The notes under the pieces are model-generated. The model was not told the origin of the DNA and made no database searches. It saw nothing but the letters and a program-made list of their open reading frames with translations. From assembly GCA_046597185.1 (NCBI GenBank), contig JBKJLF010000906.1:1-33815 (forward strand): DNA of 33,815 nucleotides, written 5' to 3'. Below, piece after piece: positions 7,821 through 16,328 of this stretch (its first letter is position 1; each line of letters opens with the position of its first letter). The position numbers were made by a program, and so were the translations under genes. This DNA is from CAMBDR01 sp046597185. GTDB taxonomy: Bacteria > Pseudomonadota > Gammaproteobacteria > Burkholderiales > Burkholderiaceae_D.

Positions 7821-8348
7821 TTAATTGGCCAGTTGACCCAGCGCCGCCACCAATTGCGCTTTCAATTCTTCATTCTTGAGCACGCCCTTGTCGGCATCAA
7901 AATGTTCATTAAAGCTTGGGATGGACAGACTGGCCTTAACCTGCCCGGCAAAATAGGGGGCCGAGGTGGTGGCAGCGGCCAGCACACTCGCGCCCCCGCG
8001 TGTGCCGGGCGAGGTGGCCAGCAATACCATGGGTTTGCCCTGAAATACCTTTTGCCCCATGCGCGAACACCAGTCAAACAGGTTTTTGTAGGCCGCACTG
8101 TAGGAACCATTGTGCTCGGCAAAGGAAATGATGATGGCGTCACTCGACGCTATTTTTTGCAAAAATGCCTTGGCCAAAGCAGGCTGGCCCAACTCGGCTT
8201 CCTTGTCCACACTGAACAAGGGTAATTCATAATCGTTCAGATCCAATACCTCAACCTCGGCACCCGGCACCAGGCTGGCGGCATAGGTCGCTAACTGCTT
8301 GTTGATGGATTTTTTACTGCTGCTGGCTGCAAAGGCTAATAATTTCAT
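7821..8348 (-). CDS. NADPH-dependent FMN reductase family protein
   Basis: 175 residues with the flavodoxin-like fold of NADPH-dependent FMN/quinone/azo reductases. The N-terminal strand and phosphate loop are MKLLAFAASSSKKSINKQLA. The family's flavin-binding loop reads FAEHNGSYSAAYKNLFDW (usually PEYNxSxPxxLKNxxDW), and SPGTRGGASVL follows. The start ATG at 8348 has AGGACC just upstream. The gene probably reduces free flavin or quinones in the cytoplasm. It is 20 bases upstream of tupB on the same strand, so it may be the first gene of that transcript, though no functional link to tungstate is evident. The substrate cannot be told from sequence. Confidence 0.88.
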   Translation of the reverse strand: MKLLAFAASSSKKSINKQLATYAASLVPGAEVEVLDLNDYELPLFSVDKEAELGQPALAKAFLQKIASSDAIIISFAEHNGSYSAAYKNLFDWCSRMGQKVFQGKPMVLLATSPGTRGGASVLAAATTSAPYFAGQVKASLSIPSFNEHFDADKGVLKNEELKAQLVAALGQLAN

Positions 8349-8463
8349 ATGAGGTCCTGTAGGGTAGTCGATAAATGGATGAGGGCGGTCGAGTTCACCC
8401 GAAAAACGGCTATTTTACGATAGTTTTGGTAATGCCAATATTGCACCCGGCAAATTTACCCCG

Positions 8464-9138
8464 CTAACTGGCTGCGCCATCATTTGGTGTCGCCTGCTGT
8501 ACCGCATGTTGTACCGCATGTTGTACCCCATGATGTACCGCATGTTGTACCCCATGATGTACCGCATGATGTACCCTCAGCGCCGCATACGCATCATTGG
8601 CCGCATACAGCAACTGGCTGGGCGTCAACTGCGGGTTAGCCCAGTTGGATGTGGTCACGCGCCGGGATTTTTGAAACTTCTGTTCAAACACAATCGCCAC
8701 CGCCGAGCGCACGCCGACGGCATTGCGGTAGCCCATTTGGCGAAACACGCTGCATAAATCCAGCACGCCCTGCAAACGCACACTCAGCTTGGCATGAATT
8801 TGCCCCTTGTCCTGCCCCAACCCAAAACCCACTTTCAACAAGCTTTCCGCTTGCAGCAGTTCCAGCAAAAACGGCCAGCCGTGCTGGTGATGCAATTGAA
8901 AGATAAACGCCTTGTCGTGCAACGCAAACTGCACCACGTGCGGCCCCTGGCTTTGCTGATCCTTGAAAAAAGTAGGTTTGGATTCGGTATCAAACCCCAC
9001 CACTCGCGCGGCCATAATTTCCGCCGCTGCCGCTGCAAACTCGGCCTCGCTGGCAGGGACAAAAATGTTGGCCAAGGCCAGGCCGGAAAAAGGCGGTAAA
9101 AGGGCGGTTTGGGCTTTGTCGGGGGGAATTTTATTCAT
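8464..9138 (-). CDS. 3'-5' exonuclease, DEDD/RNase D-like
   Basis: A 224-residue protein from ATG 9138; the frame is open further upstream, but that part would overlap the divergent gene's promoter and lacks family similarity. The DEDDy exonuclease motifs are visible: VGFDTESKP (Exo I, D and E), a central VGFGLGQDKGQIHAKL (Exo II region), and YAANDAYAALR (Exo III, Y-x3-D). It probably trims RNA or DNA 3' ends with two metal ions. The HRDC domains of true RNase D are absent, as in many short homologues. The C-terminus is unusual: a run of His-Ala-Val-His-His-Gly-Val-Gln tetrads encoded by a 12-bp tandem repeat. It is divergent from the hydrolase-like gene at 9204. Confidence 0.85.
   Translation of the reverse strand: MNKIPPDKAQTALLPPFSGLALANIFVPASEAEFAAAAAEIMAARVVGFDTESKPTFFKDQQSQGPHVVQFALHDKAFIFQLHHQHGWPFLLELLQAESLLKVGFGLGQDKGQIHAKLSVRLQGVLDLCSVFRQMGYRNAVGVRSAVAIVFEQKFQKSRRVTTSNWANPQLTPSQLLYAANDAYAALRVHHAVHHGVQHAVHHGVQHAVQHAVQQATPNDGAAS
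8499..8570. repeat. Six tandem 12-bp units encoding a His-rich tail
   Basis: Six head-to-tail units of the type GTACC(G/C)CATG(T/A)T fill 8499-8570, and a partial seventh follows. They lie in frame in the 3' end of the exonuclease gene, so unit loss or gain adds or removes four residues (VQHA or VHHG on the minus strand) without frameshifting. There are no spacers, so it is not a CRISPR array. Confidence 0.95.
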
Positions 9139-9169
9139 GACCGGGTGGGTTGAAGGCGAAGCCAGCCAG

Positions 9170-9175
9170 TATAAT
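9170..9175 (+). promoter_or_regulatory. Putative -10 box for the hydrolase-like gene
   Basis: A perfect TATAAT 29 bases before the ATG at 9204. The nearest TTGAAG (9150-9155) is only 14 bases upstream, so the -35 element is weak or mis-spaced. It supports choosing the 9204 start over upstream ATGs that would precede the transcript. Confidence 0.4.
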
Positions 9176-9203
9176 GGCGTTTTCGTCGGATTGCACCAAA
9201 AAT

Positions 9204-9878
9204 ATGAACCCATCTTCACACGCATCTGCTCGCGCATCTTGCCGCGTCGCAAGTTACTTCATCGGCGGTGCTGGTGACAAATCGCGCTTTTTGCTGTTTT
9301 TCCGGCAAACCAATTTGCTCAAGTCGCTTTTGATCAATCATTATACGGCGCATCTTGCCAGCAGCGGGCAAGACAAGCTGGAAGTGAATCATACGCCAGA
9401 CAAGCTGTACTGGGGTTTTGATGAGATGGACGCCTTGTTGGCGGAAATTAAAAGCACGGTGCGACGCTTTCGCGCAGTCAAAATCCGTTTGATCGGGCAT
9501 AGCTTTGGTGGCTTTCAGGCGGCAAAACTGAGTACCCGGCTGGCGCAGGAGGGGATTGTGACCGATTTGCTGATCACGCTGGACCCGGTGGGCAGCGGCA
9601 ATTTGTCCAAATTTGTCGGCCTGGGCCGCCGTCCGGTTCACCCCAAGGCCAATACCTGGGTCAATATCTGCGCCAATCACACCATCCGCTACGATCGCAC
9701 CGATGCGGTGGCCGATTTGGGCGTGCGCTGGAAGCCGGGGCGCGATCGCAGCTTAAAAATCCAGCCGCATAGTGATTTTGGCGTGCCGCACAGCCATACG
9801 GCGATTTGGGAAATGATGCATTTTCCCGGCATAGCGGGCGATAGCGCCTGGGGTTTGCTGACACAGCGCGTAGAATGA
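9204..9878 (+). CDS. Alpha/beta-hydrolase-like protein
   Basis: About 224 residues. The nucleophile elbow of the alpha/beta-hydrolase fold is clear: KIRLIGHSFGGFQAAKLSTR (G-H-S-F-G-G). A likely acid residue follows in LLITLDPVGSG and a late His in HSHTAIWEMM. The N-terminal GGAGDKS stretch after a strand could be the oxyanion-hole side. Length is short for the superfamily and there is no export signal after the chosen start, so it appears cytoplasmic. The start at 9204 is preferred because a TATAAT box lies just upstream; no strong Shine-Dalgarno is visible. It is divergent from the exonuclease and precedes rnz by 54 bases. The substrate is unknown; lipase/esterase-like activity is possible. 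Confidence 0.72.
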   Translation: MNPSSHASARASCRVASYFIGGAGDKSRFLLFFRQTNLLKSLLINHYTAHLASSGQDKLEVNHTPDKLYWGFDEMDALLAEIKSTVRRFRAVKIRLIGHSFGGFQAAKLSTRLAQEGIVTDLLITLDPVGSGNLSKFVGLGRRPVHPKANTWVNICANHTIRYDRTDAVADLGVRWKPGRDRSLKIQPHSDFGVPHSHTAIWEMMHFPGIAGDSAWGLLTQRVE

Positions 9879-9932
9879 TTAAAATGCGGTTAAAAAAGTA
9901 AGGGCTTCAGGCTGATAAAGGATGTAACCAGT

Positions 9933-10892
9933 ATGGATTTACTATTTTTAGGCACCTCCTCCGGCGTGCCGATCAAACAGCGCAATGTAACCGCCCTGGC
10001 GGTGCTACCCAACGGCGGCAAGAATTGGTATCTGGTCGATTGTGGCGAAGGCACCCAGCACCAGTTATTGCACACACCCTTGTCGGTGGCCAACCTGAAG
10101 GCGATTTTTATCACCCATGTGCATGGCGACCATTGCTATGGCTTAATCGGCTTGCTGGCGGGTGCGTCCATGTCCGGGCGCAAAAAGCCCTTGCCGATTA
10201 TTGCACCGCAAGCCATTGCCCACTGGATCAACATCACCCAGCAACTGACGCAATTGTATCTACCCTTTGAATTGCAATTTATTGCCGTAGAAGCACTGCC
10301 GACCTGGCAAGACGCCGAAGTAACGGTCAAGCCCATTCTGCTGTCACACCGGGTGCCATCCTGGGCTTATCAGTTTATCCAGGCTCCTGGCGCACGCCGT
10401 ATTGATGCGCAAAGGCTGCTGCAGGAAAAAATCCCGCAAAATCAAATCTGGGGCCAATTGCAGCAGGGGCAGGATGTGGAATATGAGGGTAAGCTTTTAC
10501 GCAGTGAAGACTACCTGCAGCCGCCCCGGCCCGGCTGCAAAATTGTGGTCGGCGGCGATAATGATCAACCCGAATTATTGAGCGACGCTTGCCAAGGCGC
10601 GCAAGTGCTGGTGCATGAAGCCACCTACACTGCCGAGGCATCGGCCAAGGTAGGCCCGCGCGGCCATAGTTCGGCGGCTCAAGTGGCCGCATTTGCCCAG
10701 GCAGTGGCACTACCGCACCTGATTTTGACGCACTTTAGCCCACGCTACCACGGCGATGTCAGCAAGCCGTCTTCAATTGCCGAGATTGAACAGGAAGCGC
10801 GGGCGCATTACCAGGGCCAATTATTTCTGGCCGAAGATTTTGCGCGCTATCACCTGGACAGTGCCGGGCAGTTGGCGCGGCTGCTACCATAG
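9933..10892 (+). CDS. rnz: Ribonuclease Z (tRNA 3' endonuclease)
   Basis: 319 residues, typical for short-form RNase Z/ElaC. It removes the 3' trailer of tRNA precursors, or acts as an RNase BN-like enzyme. The metallo-beta-lactamase zinc motif is FITHVHGDHCYGL (H-x-H-x-D-H). Other ligands are in ILLSHRVPSWAYQF, VVGGDNDQPE, LVHEATYT and LILTHFSPRY. The long segment between the MBL halves (RRIDAQRLLQEKIPQNQIWG) matches the exosite arm region that grips tRNA. AAAGGA lies about 10 bases before the ATG. In place of the usual FLGT(S/G)xGxP start it has LFLGTSSGVPIKQRNVTAL, which is canonical. It is on the same strand as the hydrolase-like gene and may be co-transcribed with it. Confidence 0.94.
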   Translation: MDLLFLGTSSGVPIKQRNVTALAVLPNGGKNWYLVDCGEGTQHQLLHTPLSVANLKAIFITHVHGDHCYGLIGLLAGASMSGRKKPLPIIAPQAIAHWINITQQLTQLYLPFELQFIAVEALPTWQDAEVTVKPILLSHRVPSWAYQFIQAPGARRIDAQRLLQEKIPQNQIWGQLQQGQDVEYEGKLLRSEDYLQPPRPGCKIVVGGDNDQPELLSDACQGAQVLVHEATYTAEASAKVGPRGHSSAAQVAAFAQAVALPHLILTHFSPRYHGDVSKPSSIAEIEQEARAHYQGQLFLAEDFARYHLDSAGQLARLLP

Positions 10893-11015
10893 CCGCCTCC
10901 ATAGTCACCGCCATAGTCTAAGTCTGGCTTATATGGTAATATCTTGCTCCAGGTGTGATACCCAATCAGGCAGCACTGTACAGGCTTCGTTATTTTCATT
11001 GTCAGGAATCATTAA

Positions 11016-12362
11016 ATGCATATCGTCATTATTGCCATCGTTGCACTGGTCCTCTTGTACCTGCTGCCCAAAATACTGGCATCGGGCAAATCGGCCAATC
11101 GTTCCGGCAATCAAGCCAATAACACCAACAACGCCAACAGCAATCAAGTCGGTTGGGGTAATACAGCGCCTGCTGTGGCGGTGGCCTTTATTGCGGACGG
11201 CAAATTGTTTTACCAGGCCGCCAACGGCCAGGTGGAACAAATCCACAGCCCCTATATTGCCGAAGCGGCTGAAAAAGTGGCGCGCAGTAATGAACGCAAT
11301 GCCTGGAAAAAAGGTACCTCGTTTGAAATCTCGGCCAATCGCGGTATGAAGCAGTTTGATGTGGATGACGCCCAAATCACCACCACCTCGGCTTGGCTAG
11401 GCCAAAATCAAACCATTTTGTACTTTTTGAAAGATAACGTGATGGGTGGGCTGTTTTCATATGACCTGACCACACGCACCGAACAACGCATTTTGCATCG
11501 GCAAAACCTCGGCCTCACCGATTTAACTTTCGATCCGGTCAGCGCAAAAATACTGGCTTCGGCCAGCCGCAGTGACGGCAGCGCCAATCTTGCCATGATG
11601 GATGCCGATGGCAGCAACTATCGCGAAATCACAGCGGGCGATACCGTCGATGGCGCACCCGTTGCCGTGCCCCAGCTTGATCAGCAGATTATTTTCCAGT
11701 CAGCCGGCATCGCGCGCAGCCAGGAGGGGCACGTGATGGCCCACAGCCATACCAGCCTGCAAATGCTGGATTTGCGCTCGGGCCAACTTTCCCCGGTGCT
11801 GGACGACGCGCAATTCGATTATTTTTTGCCGCGCTTTAATGCCAACGGCAATTTACTGTTTATTCGCCGCCCCTATGAAGTGCCCAAATACACAACCGAA
11901 AATATCCTGCTCGACTCATTGTTGTTCCCATTCAGATTGCTGCGCGCGGTATTTCACTACCTGAATTTTTTCTCGCTGATGTACAGCCGCAAACCGCTCA
12001 CCAGCGCGTCCGGCCCCGCCATGAATGCGGATTTGAAAGAAATCATCTTGAAAGGCAAACGCATCAATGCCGAAAAAGCCTTGCGCAAAGAAGCGGCCAT
12101 CAATGGCGTTGCGTCCCTCGTGCCCGCTTCGTGGCAATTGATCAGCCGCACTCGTCAAGGGGCGGAACAAGTGTTGGCGCGCAACGTGGCTTCGTATGAT
12201 ATTGCTGCCGATGGCCGCATTCTGTATTCAAACGGGCGTGCGGTGTTTGCGCTGGATGCGAATAATCAATCGCAACTGGTGTTGAAGAGCGATTTGGTTT
12301 CTGAGGTAATGGCCGAACACACGCCGCTGCCCGCCAGTGGCCACGCCATTACCGAATCTTAA
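11016..12362 (+). CDS. Membrane-anchored TolB-like beta-propeller protein, function unknown
   Basis: 448 residues. An uncleaved signal anchor (MHIVIIAIVALVLLYLLPKI) is followed by an Asn/Ser-rich linker (residues ~27-48) and a large domain outside the cytoplasm. That domain has repeated strand-turn motifs of the PD40/TolB propeller type: LSYD-like blocks such as LFSYDLTTRTEQRILHRQNL, LASASRSDGSANLAMMDADG and FLPRFNANGNLLFIRRPYE. A second hydrophobic stretch lies near LLFPFRLLRAVFHYLNFFSL. CAGGAA lies 8-9 bases before the ATG. It stands alone between rnz and the oxidoreductase operon. It could be a scaffold or binding protein; no catalytic motif is visible. Confidence 0.75.
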   Translation: MHIVIIAIVALVLLYLLPKILASGKSANRSGNQANNTNNANSNQVGWGNTAPAVAVAFIADGKLFYQAANGQVEQIHSPYIAEAAEKVARSNERNAWKKGTSFEISANRGMKQFDVDDAQITTTSAWLGQNQTILYFLKDNVMGGLFSYDLTTRTEQRILHRQNLGLTDLTFDPVSAKILASASRSDGSANLAMMDADGSNYREITAGDTVDGAPVAVPQLDQQIIFQSAGIARSQEGHVMAHSHTSLQMLDLRSGQLSPVLDDAQFDYFLPRFNANGNLLFIRRPYEVPKYTTENILLDSLLFPFRLLRAVFHYLNFFSLMYSRKPLTSASGPAMNADLKEIILKGKRINAEKALRKEAAINGVASLVPASWQLISRTRQGAEQVLARNVASYDIAADGRILYSNGRAVFALDANNQSQLVLKSDLVSEVMAEHTPLPASGHAITES

Positions 12363-12490
12363 CGCCCCATCTCACAGGCCACCAAGCCGCAGCTCCTTAT
12401 TATCATCCTTGTTGAACCAAGCATACCCGATTGTACGACCAATAAACCCTTCGCCAGAAATTTTCCCTTGCGCGCAGTAATCCATAATCC

Positions 12491-12520
12491 TTGCGCGTGA
12501 TCTCGGAAACTGTGTACAAT
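12491..12520 (+). promoter_or_regulatory. Candidate sigma70 promoter of the oxidoreductase operon
   Basis: A -35 box TTGCGC (12491-12496), an 18-base spacer and a -10 box TACAAT (12515-12520). Transcription would begin near 12527 and leave a leader of about 100 bases. Confidence 0.5.
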
Positions 12521-12548
12521 CTTTGGAAAAGAGAAGCGGGGGAAGACA

Positions 12549-12579
12549 TTTTTACCCGAAACACAAACTTGGGTAAAAA
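12549..12579 (+). promoter_or_regulatory. Inverted repeat in the operon leader
   Basis: TTTTTACCC at 12549-12557 and GGGTAAAAA at 12571-12579 form a perfect 9-bp stem with a 13-base loop. It sits between the predicted transcription start and the start codon. It could be an operator for a dimeric regulator or an RNA hairpin. There is no T-run after it, so it is not a standard terminator. Confidence 0.5.
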
Positions 12580-12630
12580 CGCTGGCACCCGCATGACGAG
12601 TGTTGCTGATGTGAATGCGAGGAGAACAAG

Positions 12631-14463
12631 TTGCAAGTTACCAATATCGCTGATCCGACTTATTTCCATAAAGTCGTCGATTGTCAATGGGCCTGTCCGG
12701 CTCATACCCCCGTCCCCGAATATATCCGCCTGATCGGCCAAGGCCGCTACAGTGATGCATATATGATTAACTGGGTTTCAAACGTCTTCCCCGGTATCCT
12801 CGGGCGCACCTGTGACCGACCGTGCGAGCCGGCCTGCCGCCGGAGCCGGGTTGAAGAAAGCAATGGCGCGCAGCCCGAACCGGTGGCCATTTGCCGCCTG
12901 AAACGGGTGGCGGCCGACATGAAAGACGATGTGCGAGCGCGCATGCCCACCCTTGCCCCCAAAAACGGCAAACGCATCGCCTGCGTGGGCGCGGGGCCAG
13001 CCTCACTCACGGTCGCGCGCGACCTGGCACCACTGGGTTATGACGTGACCGTGTACGATGGCGAAGCCCGTGCGGGCGGCTTTATCCGCACCCAAATCCC
13101 GCGCTTTCGCTTGCCAGAATCCGTCATCGACGAAGAAACCGGTTACATCCTCGACTTGGGCGTGAACTTTAAAAACGGCCAGCGCATCGATTCCATGCAA
13201 AGCCTGTTGTCCGAAGGCTATGACGCCGTGTTTGTTGGCTGCGGCGCACCACGCGGGCGTGACCTCGATCTGCCAGGACGACGCGAAATTAAGGAAAACA
13301 TTGCCATCGGCATCGATTGGCTGGCTTCTGTTTCTTTCGGCCACATTACCAGCGTCGGCAAACGCGTTATCGTGCTGGGTGGCGGCAATACCGCGATGGA
13401 TTGTTGCCGCTCGGCACGGCGTTTGGGTGGCTCCGAAGTCAAGGTGGTGGTGCGTAGCGGCTTTGAAGAAATGAAGGCGTCACCCTGGGAAAAAGAAGAT
13501 GCCCAGCACGAAGGCATTCCCATCATTAACTTTCACGTCCCTAAATCTTTCGAACATGACAACGGCAAACTGACCGGCATGCGCTTTGAAATTGTGCAAG
13601 CCGTGTACGACGCCAACGGAAAACGTAGCTTGGTGCCAAGTGGTGAGCCCGATGTGTTGTTTGAATGCGACGCTGTGTTGATTGCGGTAGGTCAAGAAAA
13701 TGCGTTTCCCTGGATCGAAGCGGAGGCCGGTATCGAGTTTGACAAATGGGGTTTGCCGGTGTTGACGCCGGATACCTTTCAATCGAGTTTGCCACAGGTA
13801 TTTTTTGGCGGCGATTCAGCCTACGGCCCGAAAAACATCATCACCGCCGTGGCGCACGGGCATGAAGCTGCCGTATCGATAGACCGATTTTTGAATGGCG
13901 AAGACGTGCGCACCCGCCCCAGCCCACTCACTAATTTGATGTCCACCAAAATGGGCATTCACGAATGGAGCTACGACAACGACGTTTCCAACGATGTGCG
14001 CTTCAAGGTGCCCTGGGCCAAGGCTGAAATGGCGCTGGCCAATATTCGGGTGGAAGTGGAACTGGGCTTTGACGCCGCCACCGCGTTCAAGGAAGCCAGC
14101 CGTTGCCTCAATTGCGATGTGCAAACCGTCTTTACGCGCAATACCTGTATCGAATGCGATGCATGTGTTGATATTTGCCCGATGGATTGCATCACCTTCA
14201 CCGCCAATGCCGAAGAGCCCGATCTGCGCCAAAACCTGAATGCTCCGGCAGAAAATTTAACGCAAAGCCTGTATGTCTCGGCCGCGCTGAAAACCTCGCG
14301 CGTCATGGTGAAAGATGAGGACGTATGTCTGCATTGCGGCCTGTGCGCCGAACGCTGCCCGACCGGTGCCTGGGATATGCAAAAATTTCTACTCAATACC
14401 ACGCAAGCGGGGCCAAGTTGCCGTGATACCAAAGAGCTTGGCTCAATTCAGGAGGCTGCATGA
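12631..14463 (+). CDS. GltD-like FAD/NAD(P) oxidoreductase with 4Fe-4S ferredoxin domains
   Basis: 610 residues from a TTG start chosen because AGGAG lies 6 bases before it. Domain order: an N-terminal Fer4_20 iron-sulfur domain (CQWACPAHTPV, then GRTCDRPCEPACRR); an FAD Rossmann motif IACVGAGPASLTVARDLAPL at ~115; an NAD(P) motif VIVLGGGNTAMDCCRSARRL; and a second FAD motif ending in FFGGDSAYGPKNI. Two C-terminal 4Fe-4S clusters follow: CIECDACVDICPMDC and CLHCGLCAERCPTGA. This is the layout of glutamate-synthase-small-subunit/NfnB-like electron carriers. Its stop overlaps the start of the next gene (ATGA), so it probably passes electrons between the 2-oxoacid oxidoreductase, via ferredoxin-like clusters, and NAD(P)H in a complex. 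Confidence 0.9.
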   Translation: MQVTNIADPTYFHKVVDCQWACPAHTPVPEYIRLIGQGRYSDAYMINWVSNVFPGILGRTCDRPCEPACRRSRVEESNGAQPEPVAICRLKRVAADMKDDVRARMPTLAPKNGKRIACVGAGPASLTVARDLAPLGYDVTVYDGEARAGGFIRTQIPRFRLPESVIDEETGYILDLGVNFKNGQRIDSMQSLLSEGYDAVFVGCGAPRGRDLDLPGRREIKENIAIGIDWLASVSFGHITSVGKRVIVLGGGNTAMDCCRSARRLGGSEVKVVVRSGFEEMKASPWEKEDAQHEGIPIINFHVPKSFEHDNGKLTGMRFEIVQAVYDANGKRSLVPSGEPDVLFECDAVLIAVGQENAFPWIEAEAGIEFDKWGLPVLTPDTFQSSLPQVFFGGDSAYGPKNIITAVAHGHEAAVSIDRFLNGEDVRTRPSPLTNLMSTKMGIHEWSYDNDVSNDVRFKVPWAKAEMALANIRVEVELGFDAATAFKEASRCLNCDVQTVFTRNTCIECDACVDICPMDCITFTANAEEPDLRQNLNAPAENLTQSLYVSAALKTSRVMVKDEDVCLHCGLCAERCPTGAWDMQKFLLNTTQAGPSCRDTKELGSIQEAA

Positions 14464-16328
14464 ATTCCCCCATACCTGACGCCAACGTAATTGCTGCTGG
14501 CAGTGTGCCGCAGATTGAAGCGCGCATTGAGTCTGTGAATGATTTTGTCATCAAATTTGCCAACGTCAATGGTTCCGGTTCGGCGTCCGCCAATGAACTG
14601 TTCGCCAAAGCCATTTTACGCATGGGTGTACCGGTTAGCCCGCGTAATATTTTCCCCAGCAATATTCAGGGCATGCCCACCTGGTATGAAGCGCGGGTAA
14701 GTGAAAAAGGTTATCTCGGTCGCCGTGGCGGGGTCGATTTAATGGTGGCGATGAACCCGCAAACCTGGGACGCCGATATCGCCGAAATTACCACTGGCGG
14801 CTATTTGTTTTACGACAGCACGCGCCCGATTCCTGCTTCCAAATTTCGCACCGATATTCACGTCATCGGCGTCCCGCTGACCGAAATCAGCAATGCCGCC
14901 TACACCGACACGCGCCAGCGCCAATTGTTTAAAAACATCATCTATGTGGGTGCTTTATCGATGTTGCTGGACGTGGAAGCGCAAGTGTTTGAAAAACTCT
15001 TTGCCGAGCAATACAAGGGCAAGGAAATGCTGCTCGATTCCAACGTCAAAGCCCTGCATTTGGGGCGCGACTACGTTAAAAACCACCTTGCGGTGCCGCT
15101 CGGCATTCGGGTGCAGCGCGCCAATAACGTGGGTGATCAGGTATTCACCGACGGTAATGCTGCCATCGGCTTGGGTTTGGTGTATGGCGGGGCCACGGTA
15201 GCGGCTTGGTATCCGATTACGCCTTCTTCTTCGGTGCCGGAAGCATTTCAAAAGTATTGCGATAAATTTCGCGTTGATCCGGTCACCGGGCGCAATAATT
15301 TTGCCATCGTGCAGGCTGAAGATGAACTCGCTTCCATCGGCATGGTATTGGGTGCGGCCTGGAATGGCGCACGCGCCTTTACCGCCACCTCCGGCCCCGG
15401 TATTTCGCTGATGACCGAATTTATTGGCCTGGCTTATTTTGCCGAAATCCCCGCTACCATTGTCAATGTGCAGCGCGGTGGCCCGTCTACCGGTATGCCC
15501 ACCCGCACCCAGCAGTCGGACATCATCTCCTGCGCCTGGGCTTCGCACGGCGATACGCGCCATGTGCTACTGTTCCCGGAAGACCCGCACGAATGTTTTG
15601 AACACGCGGCGGCGGCGCTGGATTTGGCCGATCAATTGCAAACCCCGGTGTTTGTGATGACGGATTTGGATATTGGCATGAATCAGCGTTTATGCAAACC
15701 TTTCGTCTGGGACGATGCGCGCCAATACCAGCGCGGCAAAGTCATGACGGCAGAAGAGCTGGAAGCGGGTAAAGATTTTGGCCGCTATAAAGATGTCGAT
15801 GGTGACGGTATTCCCTGGCGCACTCTGCCCGGCACCCACCCCACCAAGGGCGCGTTTTTCACACGCGGCACCACGCGTGACCCGTATGCGCGCTACTCCG
15901 AGAAGGGGCCGGACTACATCTACAATATGGAGCGCCTGCTGCGCAAATTTAACAGCGCCGCCAGCATGGTGCCGCAGCCGGTGTTGCGGCCTGCTGCACG
16001 CCCCACCAAACTGGGCGTGATTTTCTTTGGCTCCACCAGCCCCGCCATGCATGAAGCGCTGGATGTGTTGACCGAAGATGGTGTCGATTTGGATGCCTTG
16101 CGTTTATGCGCCTACCCTTTCCCGGAATCGGTGCAGCAGTTTATCGCCGGGCACGACAAGGTATTTGTGGTCGAGCAAAACCGCGATGCACAAATGCACA
16201 CCTTGCTGGTGGAAGCGTTTGAAATCGACCCGGCACGCCTGACCAAGGTATTGCACTACGACGGCACGCCCATTACCGCGCGCTTTATTGTGGCAGACAT
16301 CAGCAAACACATTCAGGAGGCCGTATGA
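14460..16328 (+). CDS. korA: 2-oxoacid:ferredoxin oxidoreductase, fused gamma-alpha subunit
   Basis: 622 residues. Residues ~28-210 form the gamma domain (ANVNGSGSASANELFAKAIL, MPTWYEARVSEKGYLGRRGG), and the alpha domain follows. The pyrimidine-binding signature YPITPSSSVPEAF appears after GNAAIGLGLVYGGATVAAW, then EDELASIGMVLGAAWNGARA and TSGPGISLMTEFIGLAYFAE. This fused form is typical of KorA-type subunits that oxidise 2-oxoglutarate (or pyruvate) with CoA and TPP, reducing ferredoxin. It overlaps the flavoprotein stop and the beta-subunit start by ATGA, so the three are translationally coupled. The substrate cannot be assigned from sequence alone; 2-oxoglutarate is the usual annotation. 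Confidence 0.9.
   Translation: MNSPIPDANVIAAGSVPQIEARIESVNDFVIKFANVNGSGSASANELFAKAILRMGVPVSPRNIFPSNIQGMPTWYEARVSEKGYLGRRGGVDLMVAMNPQTWDADIAEITTGGYLFYDSTRPIPASKFRTDIHVIGVPLTEISNAAYTDTRQRQLFKNIIYVGALSMLLDVEAQVFEKLFAEQYKGKEMLLDSNVKALHLGRDYVKNHLAVPLGIRVQRANNVGDQVFTDGNAAIGLGLVYGGATVAAWYPITPSSSVPEAFQKYCDKFRVDPVTGRNNFAIVQAEDELASIGMVLGAAWNGARAFTATSGPGISLMTEFIGLAYFAEIPATIVNVQRGGPSTGMPTRTQQSDIISCAWASHGDTRHVLLFPEDPHECFEHAAAALDLADQLQTPVFVMTDLDIGMNQRLCKPFVWDDARQYQRGKVMTAEELEAGKDFGRYKDVDGDGIPWRTLPGTHPTKGAFFTRGTTRDPYARYSEKGPDYIYNMERLLRKFNSAASMVPQPVLRPAARPTKLGVIFFGSTSPAMHEALDVLTEDGVDLDALRLCAYPFPESVQQFIAGHDKVFVVEQNRDAQMHTLLVEAFEIDPARLTKVLHYDGTPITARFIVADISKHIQEAV

Larger units (their letters stand above)
12363..12630. 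other. Intergenic region and leader of the oxidoreductase operon
   Basis: A 268-base gap with no gene I can support. It holds a candidate sigma70 promoter (12491-12520), a perfect 9-bp inverted repeat (12549-12579) and a Shine-Dalgarno AGGAG at 12620-12624 that decides the TTG start at 12631. Confidence 0.7.

Noticed and set aside
8499..8570. CRISPR-like array
   Set aside because: The units are 12 bp with no spacers and lie in frame in a coding gene.
12403..12741. Reverse-strand 112-codon ORF before the oxidoreductase operon
   Set aside because: It overlaps the promoter and the start of the flavoprotein, has no Shine-Dalgarno and shows no family features.
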